Assembly: GCA_947375185.1 (NCBI GenBank)
Contig: CANCEU010000018.1
Location: forward strand, 1-48,513
Source of the DNA: Chitinophagaceae bacterium
GTDB lineage: Bacteria > Bacteroidota > Bacteroidia > Chitinophagales > Chitinophagaceae
DNA length: 48,513 nt
Direction: 5' to 3'
In this document: positions 17,465-26,818 of the stretch, piece by piece
Position numbering within the stretch: the stretch's first letter is position 1
How the letters are laid out: each line of letters opens with the position of its first letter
Made by a program: the position numbers and the translations under genes
Notes under the pieces: generated by a model
The model's input: the letters and a program-made list of their open reading frames with translations, nothing else
Databases searched by the model: none
What the model was told of the DNA's origin: nothing

Positions 17465-18166
17465 ATGTCAGTCCCTTATTTTTATGAACCACAGTTAACA
17501 AATATTTCTTCCACTTTTATTTTAAGTGAAGAAACAAGTAAACATTGTGTTCAAGTATTGAGAATGCAGGAAGGGGATCGCATTGATTTAACAAATGGAA
17601 TTGGCGAAATTTTTGAGTCTATTATTACCAATGCACATAAAAAATCAGCATCTGTACAAATTCAAAATAAAAAAAATATAGTAGCTGCCACACAAAAAAT
17701 TACGCTTGGTATTTCCTTATTAAAAAATGCAGTGAGGCTTGAATGGTTGTTTGAAAAAGCAACAGAAATGGGGGTTAATTCCATTGTACCACTCATTTGC
17801 GATCGCACCATTCACGAGCGTTTTAAACAAGATAGGATGCAAAATATTTTGCAATCTGCAATGATACAAAGTCAACAAGCCTGGCTACCCCATTTACATG
17901 CTCCTACCCCATACTCAACTTTTATTAAAAATACAAATGTTGCGCAAAAATTAATTGCACATTGTGAGCCAACACATAAAACTAGTATTAAAGAAGTGAA
18001 AGTAAACGATGATTGTATTTTACTGATTGGACCTGAAGGCGATTTTAGTCCAAGTGAAATTGAGCAGGCTATGCAACATCATTACCAAGCCATTCACCTA
18101 GGCAATACCCGATTAAGAACCGAAACGGCTGGCATATTTGCATTGAGTGTATTAAAAAAATTCTAA
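17465..18166 (+). CDS. rsmE: 16S rRNA (uracil-1498-N3)-methyltransferase
   Basis: SPOUT-class enzyme that methylates U1498 of 16S rRNA. From the ATG at 17465 it is 233 aa, family length. The N-terminal PUA-like domain (SVPYFYEP, then HCVQVLRMQEGDRIDLTNG) is followed by the trefoil-knot SAM-binding region with LLIGPEGDFSPSEIEQA and the closing LGNTRLRTETAG. A TTG two codons upstream also opens the frame, but the ATG is the likelier start. It lies between dnaB and the GNAT-like gene with gaps of 32 and 9 bases, suggesting one transcript. Confidence 0.94.
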   Translation: MSVPYFYEPQLTNISSTFILSEETSKHCVQVLRMQEGDRIDLTNGIGEIFESIITNAHKKSASVQIQNKKNIVAATQKITLGISLLKNAVRLEWLFEKATEMGVNSIVPLICDRTIHERFKQDRMQNILQSAMIQSQQAWLPHLHAPTPYSTFIKNTNVAQKLIAHCEPTHKTSIKEVKVNDDCILLIGPEGDFSPSEIEQAMQHHYQAIHLGNTRLRTETAGIFALSVLKKF

Positions 18167-18175
18167 ATTGCAGCT

Positions 18176-19372
18176 ATGACTGTTTTAGAAGTAACATCAC
18201 CAAAATTAGTAAGGGAATTTCTAAACTTGAATGCGTTAGTAAATCAAGATAACCCAAATTATATTCGTCCATTGGACAATGAAGTTGAACAAGTTTTCAA
18301 TCCTACAAAAAACAAATTATTCAAACAAGGAAATGCGAAAAGATGGATTGTTAAAGATGAAAAAGGATCAACAGTTGGGCGTATAGCCGCATTTTATTAT
18401 ACAAAATATAAAAATAAAGGAACTGAATACCCTGTGGGATGTGTTGGTTATTTTGACGCTTTCAATAATCAATCTATTGCTAATTTGTTATTTGATACTG
18501 CAAAAAAATGGTTAACCGAAAATGGTATGGAAGCAATGGATGGACCTGTAAATTTTGGAGACAGAGACAAATGGTGGGGATTAATGGTGGATGGATTTGG
18601 TAAAGCGCCTATGTATGGTATGTCATTTAATCCTGCTTATTACTCAACATTATTTAACAACTATGGTTTTAAAAACTATTATAATCAATATTATTATAAG
18701 GTCAATTTGTTAGACGAGCTCCCGCCAAAATTCAAAGAGCGATACGAAAAATTCAAAGCCAAACCTGACTATAGCGCCAAGCATTTGGATAAAAATAATT
18801 TGGAAAAATTTGCACAGGATTTTGTTACTATTTATAATGCAGCCTGGGCACAACACGGTGAAGCAAAAGCAATTACTTTTGATCAGATAATGCAATTATT
18901 TAAAACCCTAAAACCAATTATGGATCCTAGGGTCATATGGTTTGCATATTACAAGGAAGACCCCATTGCTATGTTCATTAATATTCCAGATGTAAATCAG
19001 TATTTTAAATATTTTAATGGAAAATTAGGACTTAAGCAAAAGCTACATTTGCTTTGGATGAAATGGAGAGGGCAAAACAATCAACTAACAGGATTGGCAT
19101 TTGGCGTAGTTCCAAAATTCCAAGCACTAGGAATTGATAGTTTTTTAATTTATGCGAGTTCCCTTTTGCTATTAGATTTAAAAACCTACAACCAATACGA
19201 AATGGGTTGGGCGGCGGACTGGAATCCCAAAATGCTTAATATTTATAAAAGTTTAGGAGGCGAACAAAGCAGACAAATGGTTACGTATCGACATATTTTT
19301 AATTTACAATCACATCCTTTTGAGCGCCACCCTGTTATGGAATATAGTACTAACGCATCCCCTTCGATCTAA
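18176..19372 (+). CDS. GNAT-fold acyltransferase-like protein, unknown substrate
   Basis: A 398-aa soluble protein without signal peptide. The N-terminal third has the strand-turn-strand pattern of an acyl-CoA N-acyltransferase (AKRWIVKDEKGSTVGRIAAFY, then VGCVGYFDAFNNQ). It is followed by a long conserved stretch rich in Asn, Tyr and Trp (GPVNFGDRDKWWGLMVDGF, then YYSTLFNNYGFKNYYNQYYY). The C-terminal half has a second GNAT-like region with GVVPKFQALGIDSFLIY, resembling the CoA-binding arm. I believe this is a Bacteroidota family loosely annotated as a GNAT protein; no substrate can be named. It starts 9 bases after rsmE and is probably in the same transcript. Confidence 0.7.
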   Translation: MTVLEVTSPKLVREFLNLNALVNQDNPNYIRPLDNEVEQVFNPTKNKLFKQGNAKRWIVKDEKGSTVGRIAAFYYTKYKNKGTEYPVGCVGYFDAFNNQSIANLLFDTAKKWLTENGMEAMDGPVNFGDRDKWWGLMVDGFGKAPMYGMSFNPAYYSTLFNNYGFKNYYNQYYYKVNLLDELPPKFKERYEKFKAKPDYSAKHLDKNNLEKFAQDFVTIYNAAWAQHGEAKAITFDQIMQLFKTLKPIMDPRVIWFAYYKEDPIAMFINIPDVNQYFKYFNGKLGLKQKLHLLWMKWRGQNNQLTGLAFGVVPKFQALGIDSFLIYASSLLLLDLKTYNQYEMGWAADWNPKMLNIYKSLGGEQSRQMVTYRHIFNLQSHPFERHPVMEYSTNASPSI

Positions 19373-19449
19373 GGCATAATTGATCCTATTCAATGTGCAT
19401 AAATGGCCATTAAATTTTATAGGGATAATGTGTATATTGCGCATCTACT

Positions 19450-21315
19450 ATGGATAATTTTGTTGTTTCTGCCCGTAAATATAGACCCCAAAACTTTAAC
19501 ACAGTCGTGGGGCAGTCGCACATTACGACAACCCTTAAAAATGCTATTTTAAACAATCATTTGGCACATGCCTTCTTGTTTTGTGGACCAAGGGGTGTTG
19601 GTAAAACTACCTGTGCACGTATATTAGCAAAGACAATCAATTGTACTAATATTACGAAGGATGGAGAAGCTTGTAACGCCTGCGATAGCTGCACCTCATT
19701 CGAAAAAGGCGCGAGTTTAAATATTCATGAATTAGATGCGGCGAGCAATAACTCAGTTGACGATATTAGAACCTTAGTGGATCAAGTTAGATTCGCTCCG
19801 CAAGCAGGTAAATACAAGGTATATATAGTGGATGAGGTCCACATGTTAAGTGCAAGTGCATTTAATGCATTTTTAAAAACATTAGAGGAACCACCAGCCC
19901 ATGCTATATTTATTTTAGCAACTACTGAAAAGCATAAAATTTTACCTACCATTTTAAGCAGGTGTCAAATATTTGATTTTAAAAGAATTACTTCCAATGA
20001 TACCGTTGAGCATTTAGAAGAAATTATTGGGAAAGAACATATAAAAGCTGAAAGAAACGCATTACAATTAATTGCTCAAAAAAGCGAAGGCTGTATGCGT
20101 GATGCACTTAGTATTTTAGATAAAATTGTTAGTTTTTCAAATGGAGAATTAACTTATAAAAATACACTCGAGCATTTAAACATTTTGGATGAAGAGTACT
20201 TTTTTAAATTGATTGAATATCTTACAAAACAAGACCTTACAAAAGCCATGTTATTGTATGATGAAATCAATCAAAAAGGATTTGAAGGGGATATGGTTTT
20301 ATCTGGACTAGCTTCTTTTATCAGAAATTTATTGGTTTGCAAAGACCCAGCAAGTGCTTCTTTGTTAGAATCCATTGAAGGATGGAGAGAACAATACATA
20401 AGCACTGCAAAAGAAATAAGCACCCCTTATTTAGTGAGCGCACTAAATATTTTAAACGAAGCCGAAATCCAGTTTAAATTAGCCCGTAACAAAAGATTAC
20501 ACGTTGAGATGGCCATTATAAAGTTGAATTTTTTGGCACAAGCAATTGAATTAAGTTTGGAGGACAACCAGATAATAAAAAAAAAACTAGTTGACGCACA
20601 CTACCCTATTCGCTTAAAGAAAATTATGCCTTTAAGTAATGTTGTGGTAAATGCAGAAGCAAAATTAGTTATAGAAACCCCTTCAACTACAAAAGCGCAA
20701 GCTTCCCCTACACCTTCAATCTCCAATACAGCCAGTTCCGAACAAGTACCCACTAGAAACCCCGAAACGTTTGCTGCACCTACAATAAAGCCTGAAGTTC
20801 CTGCTGTGAAAGTAAAATCCAGTGCTATCCCAGTTCCAACCCCAAGTAGTACCGGCGGCTCTAACAAAAATTTATTATCTGTGTTGCAACAGAAATACGG
20901 AAAGGAATATGATATTGAAGAAGTAAAAGAAGCTATTCCATTGGGAATGGAAATTTTGAAAAGCTGCTGGGATGAATATGCAGTAAGTTTAGAAGCGAAC
21001 GCAAAACATGCGTCTTCGGGTACATTTAAAGTAGCCCAATTAAACATTATTGATGCCACCCATTTCACAGTTACGGTTGGCGCATTAACAGCGCAGAAAT
21101 TTGTAGAGCAGGAAAGAATGAATGTCTTAGAAATAGTTTGGGATAAATTTCAAAATAGAGCTATTCAATTTGACATACTTGTTGAAGCAAGCGAACAAGA
21201 AGATGTGCCATTGCATATGCGCCTTAATAGTAAGCAGAAATACGATAGAATTGCAGAGCAATATCCTTTGGTTAGAGACCTCAAGAATAGATGTAATTTA
21301 GAAGTATTTTTTTAG
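19450..21315 (+). CDS. dnaX: DNA polymerase III subunits gamma/tau
   Basis: Clamp-loader ATPase and replisome organiser. The product is 621 aa (tau). AAA+ Walker A GPRGVGKT is at 46-53, the four-Cys zinc module at C65/C75/C78/C81, Walker B VDEVH at 127-131 and the SRC arginine finger at 170-172. Domain III ends near 375. A Pro/Thr/Ser-rich linker (about 405-475) leads to a tau-specific tail. At codons 376-379 there is a run of ten A (20577-20586). Reading with one extra A stops at TGA after ACT AGT (381 aa); with one fewer it stops at TAG (379 aa). Both would give a gamma of domains I-III only, as in Thermus transcriptional slippage. Convergent with the YciH gene, stops 8 bases apart. Confidence 0.95.
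   Translation: MDNFVVSARKYRPQNFNTVVGQSHITTTLKNAILNNHLAHAFLFCGPRGVGKTTCARILAKTINCTNITKDGEACNACDSCTSFEKGASLNIHELDAASNNSVDDIRTLVDQVRFAPQAGKYKVYIVDEVHMLSASAFNAFLKTLEEPPAHAIFILATTEKHKILPTILSRCQIFDFKRITSNDTVEHLEEIIGKEHIKAERNALQLIAQKSEGCMRDALSILDKIVSFSNGELTYKNTLEHLNILDEEYFFKLIEYLTKQDLTKAMLLYDEINQKGFEGDMVLSGLASFIRNLLVCKDPASASLLESIEGWREQYISTAKEISTPYLVSALNILNEAEIQFKLARNKRLHVEMAIIKLNFLAQAIELSLEDNQIIKKKLVDAHYPIRLKKIMPLSNVVVNAEAKLVIETPSTTKAQASPTPSISNTASSEQVPTRNPETFAAPTIKPEVPAVKVKSSAIPVPTPSSTGGSNKNLLSVLQQKYGKEYDIEEVKEAIPLGMEILKSCWDEYAVSLEANAKHASSGTFKVAQLNIIDATHFTVTVGALTAQKFVEQERMNVLEIVWDKFQNRAIQFDILVEASEQEDVPLHMRLNSKQKYDRIAEQYPLVRDLKNRCNLEVFF
20577..20586 (+). promoter_or_regulatory. Ten-A slippery site in dnaX
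   Basis: A homopolymer of ten A inside the frame (ATA AAA AAA AAA CTA). The -1 frame meets TGA at 20592-20594 and the +1 frame meets TAG at 20588-20590. So RNA polymerase slippage in either direction, or -1 ribosomal frameshifting, would truncate the product within two or three codons. The position is the domain III to linker boundary, where gamma ends in species that make two products. Confidence 0.6.
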
Positions 21316-21322
21316 CAGCGAA

Positions 21323-21661
21323 CTACAACTTTGCTTTGCTATACCCTTTCTGCTTTAAAAATTGGAATACTTTTTGGCGATGATCCCCTTGTATAATAAT
21401 TTCTCCGTCTTTCACAGAACCGCCCGTTCCACAATGATTCTTGAGTAATTTACCCAAAACATTCATATCCTCTTCACTACCAATAAAACCATAAACAATA
21501 GTGACTGTTTTGCCAGCTCGATGTTTGGTTTCAAGTATTACACGCAAGGGCTGACTTGCAGCGTCTAAAGTTTCAACTATCTCTTCGGAAGTTGGAGGTA
21601 AATAATTTGGATCGGTACTATACACTAATGGTGACCCTTGTGATTTATTTTTTTTACTCAT
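21323..21661 (-). CDS. SUI1/eIF1-family translation factor, YciH-like
   Basis: A 112-aa bacterial SUI1-domain protein. The polar N-terminus (about 1-40) precedes the eIF1 fold: LRVILETKHRAGKTVTIVYGF, a helix (SEEDMNVLGKLLKNHCGTGGSV) and the closing strand KDGEIIIQGDHRQKVFQFLKQKGY. The GTGGSVKDGEIIIQGDH block is the family hallmark. The role of bacterial YciH proteins is not settled; effects on start-site fidelity and stress translation have been proposed. Convergent with dnaX; the DUF4783 gene lies 34 bases upstream on the same strand. Confidence 0.9.
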   Translation of the reverse strand: MSKKNKSQGSPLVYSTDPNYLPPTSEEIVETLDAASQPLRVILETKHRAGKTVTIVYGFIGSEEDMNVLGKLLKNHCGTGGSVKDGEIIIQGDHRQKVFQFLKQKGYSKAKL

Positions 21662-21695
21662 AAAGATTAAATCGCGCGTACAACAATAAACAATA

Positions 21696-22085
21696 CTAGC
21701 TTACTCTCACACTAACAATGGTGAAACGCTGCTTGTTTTCTTGCAACAATATAGTTAAATTATATTTAGCATTTTCTGACAACAATTTGCCAGTCAAATA
21801 AATAGTGGTTCCTACTTTTCTTTCTGCATTTTTTTCAAACCCAATAATGTTATTCCTGCTAAAAAAAGACCTTAACATCTCATTGGCCTCCGAAGCACTA
21901 TACTGTTTTTGACCTAATAAATTGGGCAAATTCACTTCAACTTGAGTATCCCAATAGGATAGTAACTTATTGAAATTAGCTGTTTGCAAGTGTTGCACTA
22001 ATGGCTCTGTATCTGTTTGTGCCTTTACACCAACACTTAAAAAAGCAAAAAGCACCAAAAGCAATATTTGTTTAATCCGGTTCAT
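21696..22085 (-). CDS. Exported DUF4783 protein
   Basis: A 129-aa protein with a clear signal peptide (MNRIKQILLLVLFAFLSVGVKA, cleavage before QTDTE). The mature part has alternating helix and strand suggesting a small NTF2-like cone (VQHLQTANFNKLLSYW, then EANEMLRSFFSRNNIIGF, then AKYNLTILLQE). I recognise it as DUF4783, a periplasmic Bacteroidota family of unknown role. It stands before the YciH gene in the same orientation and divergent from gpmI. Confidence 0.8.
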   Translation of the reverse strand: MNRIKQILLLVLFAFLSVGVKAQTDTEPLVQHLQTANFNKLLSYWDTQVEVNLPNLLGQKQYSASEANEMLRSFFSRNNIIGFEKNAERKVGTTIYLTGKLLSENAKYNLTILLQENKQRFTIVSVRVS

Positions 22086-22198
22086 TTTTTAATATTAGAT
22101 GTAAGGATAACTGCGTAAATTTGTGTGTAGCTCATTGTATTCAATAAATGAGGCAACGTTAAGCAAAATTAGAACTTAGTAGACCAAAAATAAAGATT

Positions 22199-23716
22199 AT
22201 GTCAAAAAAAGTAATTTTAGTAATTATGGATGGTTGGGGATTGGGCAAAGTGCCTTTATCTGACGCTATTCAACAAGCAAATGTACCTTTTGTTAGTAGT
22301 TTATACAACAAGTACCCTCACGCTACATTAATTACCTGTGGCGAAGAGGTTGGTTTGCCTGAAGGTCAAATGGGCAATAGTGAAGTAGGTCACCTTAATT
22401 TAGGTGCAGGAAGAATCGTGTATCAAGAATTACAAAGAATTAATGTAGCTGTACGAGATGGCGAATTAGCCACGAACCCAACCTTATTGGCTTCCATTAA
22501 ATATGCAAAAGACAATCATAAACCTTTACATTTATTAGGACTTGTTAGTGATGGTGGTGTTCACGCGCACACTTCACATTTAAAAGCAATTTGCGATATA
22601 TGTAAGTCAAATGGTTTGGATCAGGTATTTATACATGCGTTCACCGATGGAAGAGATACGGATCCTAAAAGTGGTTTAGCTTATGTTGAAAATGTTGAAG
22701 CACATTTAAAAACATCGGTTGGAAAAATTGCAACAGTAAGCGGAAGATATTACGCAATGGATCGTGATAAGCGCTGGGAAAGAGTTCAGTTGGCTTATGA
22801 TGCATTAGTGAACGCTAATGGACCTACCGCCAACTCAGCTTTAGAAGCCATTCAAGAGAACTATTCAAAGGATGTTACCGATGAATTTATTAAGCCGACA
22901 ATTATTTTGGAAAATGGAGCACCCATTGCTAAAATTGAAGAAGGTGACGCTGTTTTGTGTTTTAATTTTAGAACAGACCGTTGCAGAGAAATTACCGAGG
23001 TATTGTCTCAAAAGGATTTCCCAGAATTTGGTATGAAAAAACTAAATCTTCATTATACAACCATCACAAAATATGATGAAACATTTCAAAATGTAAATGT
23101 CATTTTTGAAAATGATAATTTAGTTAACACATTAGGAGATGTGTTAGCACAAAATAATAAGAAACAAATTAGAATTGCAGAAACGGAAAAATATCCTCAT
23201 GTCACTTTCTTCTTTAGCGGTGGACGTGAGGTTCCGTTTGAAGGAGAATCACGCATCATGGCACCTTCACCAAAAGTAGCAACATACGATTTACAACCCG
23301 AAATGAGTGCCAAGGAATTGACAGAAAAACTATTACCAGAAATTAATGCGGGCAACCCCGACTTTGTTTGTTTGAATTTCGCCAATGCAGACATGGTTGG
23401 TCACACTGGTATCTTTAGTGCAGTTGTAAAGGCAGTTGAAACAGTGGATGCTTGTGTAAATCAAATTGTCACTGCAGGTTTAAAAAATGGATATACCATT
23501 TTCTTAACTGCTGACCATGGCAATGCGGACTACATGATTAATGAAGATGGTAGCCCTAACACGGCACATACAACTAATTTAGTACCCTTCTTTATAATTG
23601 ATAATGATTGGCAGGGAACTATTAAGCCAGGGAAATTAGGAGATATTGCACCAACCATATTATCAATGATGAATGTTCCAATACCAAAAGAAATGACAGG
23701 CACTGTGTTGATCTAA
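22199..23716 (+). CDS. gpmI: 2,3-bisphosphoglycerate-independent phosphoglycerate mutase
   Basis: Interconverts 3- and 2-phosphoglycerate in glycolysis using two Mn ions and a phosphoserine intermediate. The product is 505 aa, family length. The alkaline-phosphatase-like metal site begins with MDGWG (Asp11). The catalytic Ser is Ser61 in MGNSEVGHLNLGAG. Further conserved blocks are FTDGRDTDPKSG, SGRYYAMDRDKRWER, FNFRTDR, NADMVGHTG and TADHGNAD. The ATG at 22199 follows an A-rich leader. A haem-binding protein gene and engB follow in the same orientation. Confidence 0.97.
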   Translation: MSKKVILVIMDGWGLGKVPLSDAIQQANVPFVSSLYNKYPHATLITCGEEVGLPEGQMGNSEVGHLNLGAGRIVYQELQRINVAVRDGELATNPTLLASIKYAKDNHKPLHLLGLVSDGGVHAHTSHLKAICDICKSNGLDQVFIHAFTDGRDTDPKSGLAYVENVEAHLKTSVGKIATVSGRYYAMDRDKRWERVQLAYDALVNANGPTANSALEAIQENYSKDVTDEFIKPTIILENGAPIAKIEEGDAVLCFNFRTDRCREITEVLSQKDFPEFGMKKLNLHYTTITKYDETFQNVNVIFENDNLVNTLGDVLAQNNKKQIRIAETEKYPHVTFFFSGGREVPFEGESRIMAPSPKVATYDLQPEMSAKELTEKLLPEINAGNPDFVCLNFANADMVGHTGIFSAVVKAVETVDACVNQIVTAGLKNGYTIFLTADHGNADYMINEDGSPNTAHTTNLVPFFIIDNDWQGTIKPGKLGDIAPTILSMMNVPIPKEMTGTVLI

Positions 23717-23778
23717 ATTAATTAACTTACATTTAAACCTTAAACAATTCTTTTAGTCTAATCATTCAAACCATTTAT

Positions 23779-24282
23779 ATGATAAAGAAAATTTTAATTG
23801 GATTGCTAGTAGTGTTAGTTCTCCTTCAATTCGTAAGACCAGCTCGCAATTTGTCTGGTGATACAAGTAAAGACATAAGCACAATATACCCTATGTCCGA
23901 TTCTGTAAAACAAATTGTAAATAAAGCATGTGCCGATTGTCATAGCAACAAGACGGTGTATCCTTGGTATGCATCAGTGCAGCCTTTATCATTTTGGCTA
24001 GATCATCACGTTGACGAAGGGAAACGTGAAATCAATTTCAATGAATTTGCATCTTATAGAATCGGGAAACAAAATCATAAATTGAAAGAAGTAATTGAGC
24101 AAATTAAAGAGAATGAAATGCCTTTAGCTTCCTATACATTGATTCACAAGGACGCAAAATTAACTGAAGCAGAAAAAGCAACTTTAATTCAATGGTGTCA
24201 AGGAATTATGGATACCATTAAATCAAAATATCCGGCTGATAGTTTAACTAGTAAACGACCAGCTCCACCAGCCGCTAAATAG
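23779..24282 (+). CDS. Membrane-anchored haem-binding domain protein
   Basis: A 167-aa protein with an N-terminal hydrophobic anchor or signal sequence (about 3-18, KILIGLLVVLVLLQF) and a periplasmic domain with one CxxCH c-type haem motif (CADCH, Cys51-Cys54-His55). The following SNKTVYPWYASVQPLSFWLDHHVDEGKREINFNEF stretch is the pattern of the haem-binding domain family common in Bacteroidota, whose members often act in oxidative electron transfer or accompany cytochrome genes. The C-terminus is Pro/Ala-rich. No partner oxidase or peroxidase is adjacent; it stands between gpmI and engB. A c-type cytochrome maturation system would be needed and is not in the window. Confidence 0.85.
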   Translation: MIKKILIGLLVVLVLLQFVRPARNLSGDTSKDISTIYPMSDSVKQIVNKACADCHSNKTVYPWYASVQPLSFWLDHHVDEGKREINFNEFASYRIGKQNHKLKEVIEQIKENEMPLASYTLIHKDAKLTEAEKATLIQWCQGIMDTIKSKYPADSLTSKRPAPPAAK

Positions 24283-24300
24283 TGGTGATTGCATTGCATT

Positions 24301-24951
24301 ATGAAAATTAACAAAGCAACTTATTTAATTTCAAGCCCTGGGTTTGAACAGTGCCCAAAATTAGAGCAACCAGAATATGCATTTATTGGCAGAAGTAATG
24401 TTGGCAAGTCCTCCATTATTAACGCAATTTGCAATCAAAAAAACTTAGCAAAAACTTCAGGAACGCCTGGTAAAACCCAACTTATTAATCATTTTGAAAT
24501 AATGAGTTCGAACGCTAAAGGCCCTTGGGACAAATGGTATATCGTGGATTTACCAGGATATGGCTTTGCGAAGGTTTCTCAAAGTAGTCGCAGAAGATGG
24601 GAGCAGATGATTGAGAACTATTTAAGGAAACGACCTAATTTAAATCGTGTTTTTGTTTTGATTGACAGCAGACATGAGCCACAAAAAATTGACTTAGAAT
24701 TTATTGAGCAGATGGTAAAGTGGGAAATTCCCTATACCCTCATTTTTACAAAATCTGATAAAGAAAAACCAGCTGTGGTTGCTAGGAATGTCGCAGCCAT
24801 GTTTGATACATTAAAACAACATCTTCCATATTTGCCACAAGGTTTTGTAACAAGTGCCGAAAAAAAAGCAGGTGTCGAAGAAGTAGTAGCTTGTATTGAT
24901 CAATACAATCGCCTATATGCGGACGAGCAAAAGGAACAATCCAATAACTAA
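24301..24951 (+). CDS. engB: Ribosome biogenesis GTP-binding protein EngB/YihA/YsxC
   Basis: Essential GTPase for 50S assembly. From the ATG at 24301 it is 216 aa, family length. G1 is GRSNVGKSS at 30-38, G2 includes SGTPGKTQLINHF, G3 is DLPGYGFAK, G4 is TKSDKEKP and G5 is a TSAEKKAG block. The frame opens at a TTG at 24289, but the four extra residues are not conserved. It lies 18 bases after the haem-binding protein gene, so probably the same transcript. A G/C-rich stem-loop follows. Confidence 0.96.
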   Translation: MKINKATYLISSPGFEQCPKLEQPEYAFIGRSNVGKSSIINAICNQKNLAKTSGTPGKTQLINHFEIMSSNAKGPWDKWYIVDLPGYGFAKVSQSSRRRWEQMIENYLRKRPNLNRVFVLIDSRHEPQKIDLEFIEQMVKWEIPYTLIFTKSDKEKPAVVARNVAAMFDTLKQHLPYLPQGFVTSAEKKAGVEEVVACIDQYNRLYADEQKEQSNN

Positions 24952-24987
24952 TTACTACTAGAACCAAGCCCTATTAGCTTAATTCAT

Positions 24988-25020
24988 CGCCCACTCTTCA
25001 ATAAGTGGGCGACTTTGTTT
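24988..25020 (+). terminator. Stem-loop terminator after engB
   Basis: Arms CGCCCACT (24988-24995) and AGTGGGCG (25004-25011) form a perfect 8-pair stem with an 8-base loop, followed by a weak T-rich tract. It separates engB from the ABC exporter gene starting at 25049. Confidence 0.65.
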
Positions 25021-25048
25021 ATATTTACGCCTATAACAATGTACAATT

Positions 25049-26818
25049 ATGAAGATATTATTTCAATATTTACGCCCTTTTAGAAAACTAGTAATTATTG
25101 GTTTTATATTGGCCGCCATTAATCAAACCTTTTCCATGTTTGACCCCATGTTATTTGGTAGGTTAATTGATGAATTTGCAAAAAATCCATTTAAAGATGC
25201 AGTAGGTAATATTAGAACACAACCTGAATTTTTAAAAGGTATCGGAAAGATATTAGGCTTATTGGTAGGGACCGCCATGGTGAGTAGAATTGCAAAAGCT
25301 TTTCAGGATTATACAGTAAACGTGATTATCCAAAAATTTGGCGCATCCTTGTTTACAGACGGCTTAAAGCACTCCATGCAATTACCTTATCAAGCATTTG
25401 AAGACCAACGAAGTGGAGAGACTTTATCAATCCTAACCAAAGCAAGAGCTGATTGTGAAAAATTCATAAGCTATGTTATCAATGTAGTATTTGGAATAAT
25501 TGTAAGTATTGTTTTTATCTCTATTTATGCTACAAAGTTGCATTGGTCAATTATGCCTATTTATATATTAGGAGCAGGTACCATTGCCTATGTAACAAAT
25601 TTATTAAGTAAAAAAATAAAATCAATTCAAAAGAATATTGTAAAGGAAACTACTACCCTTGCAGGCACAACGACAGAAAGCTTGCGCAATATTGAATTGG
25701 TAAAAAGTTTAGGCTTGACGAATCAAGAAGTGGATAGATTAAATAACAATACCTATAAAATATTGGCGCTTGAATTAAAGAAAGTTAAAAACATACGTTC
25801 CTTGAGTTTTATTCAAGGAACTATGGTTAATTTCTTAAGACAAGTAATCACTTTTACCCTAATGTGGTTAATATTTAAAGAGATTTTATCAGTAGGCCAA
25901 TTGATTTCATTGCAATTTTATAGCTTCTTTATATTTGGACCTTTACAAGAAATTGGTAGCATCATTATGAGTTACCGTGAAACAGAGGCTTCTTTAAATA
26001 ATTTCGATGCGTTGATGAAAAAAGAAATTGAAATAAATCCTGCAGACGCAATAGCAATTGGCAATATTGAAAAATTATCATTCGATCATGTAGGATTTCA
26101 GCATCAAACTGCGAATTTCAAAGCCATGGATGACATTAGCTTTGAGGCGAAAAAAGGGGAAACTATTGCATTTGTTGGACCATCTGGCGCTGGGAAAAGC
26201 ACTTTGGTTAAACTCATCGTCGGATTATATCAAACACAGGAAGGTCAAATTTTAATCAATGGCGTCAATAGCAAGCAAATTGATATGAATGAGCTTCGAA
26301 ATCAAATTAGCTTTGTAACGCAGGATACCCAATTATTTGCAGGCACCATTAGAGAAAATCTAGCATTTGTTGCACCAAATGCGACTGAGGAGGAAATGTT
26401 AATTGCATTACAAAAGTCAAGCTGTACTAATATTTTAGACAAAGGGGGAAATGGATTGGCCACAGTAATTGGGGAAGGCGGATTAAAATTAAGTGGTGGT
26501 GAAAAACAAAGACTATCCATTGCACGTGCCTTATTGAGACATCCTCATTTGCTAATATTTGACGAAGCTACTTCAAGCTTAGATAGTTTAACAGAAGAAT
26601 CAATTACAGACACTATTCGTGAATTATCTGCAGAGCGTGAACAAATAACAATCATGATTGCCCATAGATTAAGCACAATTATACATGCTACTAGAATTTA
26701 TGTTTTAGAGAAAGGAAAAGTAATTGAGCAAGGAACACACGATTCCTTACTTTCAGAGAAAGGATTGTACTACGCTATGTGGAGACAACAAATTGGAGAA
26801 CGTAAAGCAACTAATTAA
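25049..26818 (+). CDS. ABC transporter, fused permease and ATPase (exporter type)
   Basis: A 589-aa half-transporter with a membrane domain (about 15-310) then an ATPase domain. Walker A is GPSGAGKST near 377-385, signature LSGGE near 481-485, Walker B LLIFDE near 501-506 and the H-loop His near 539. The pattern is that of the lipid/peptide/drug exporters, with a canonical LSGGE signature unlike the LSLGQ of the exporter at 1471-3270. A near-consensus TATATTTA box lies at 25020-25027. The stop overlaps that of the convergent DUF2721 gene. Substrate unknown. Confidence 0.9.
   Translation: MKILFQYLRPFRKLVIIGFILAAINQTFSMFDPMLFGRLIDEFAKNPFKDAVGNIRTQPEFLKGIGKILGLLVGTAMVSRIAKAFQDYTVNVIIQKFGASLFTDGLKHSMQLPYQAFEDQRSGETLSILTKARADCEKFISYVINVVFGIIVSIVFISIYATKLHWSIMPIYILGAGTIAYVTNLLSKKIKSIQKNIVKETTTLAGTTTESLRNIELVKSLGLTNQEVDRLNNNTYKILALELKKVKNIRSLSFIQGTMVNFLRQVITFTLMWLIFKEILSVGQLISLQFYSFFIFGPLQEIGSIIMSYRETEASLNNFDALMKKEIEINPADAIAIGNIEKLSFDHVGFQHQTANFKAMDDISFEAKKGETIAFVGPSGAGKSTLVKLIVGLYQTQEGQILINGVNSKQIDMNELRNQISFVTQDTQLFAGTIRENLAFVAPNATEEEMLIALQKSSCTNILDKGGNGLATVIGEGGLKLSGGEKQRLSIARALLRHPHLLIFDEATSSLDSLTEESITDTIRELSAEREQITIMIAHRLSTIIHATRIYVLEKGKVIEQGTHDSLLSEKGLYYAMWRQQIGERKATN

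Noticed and set aside
20577..20586. A sequencing or assembly indel in dnaX
   Set aside because: The frame is open and sensible on both sides of the A-run as written (tau is full length), so no error is needed.
20601..21068. 155-aa minus-strand ORF inside dnaX
   Set aside because: Antisense of the low-complexity linker and tail; no domain, start or promoter.
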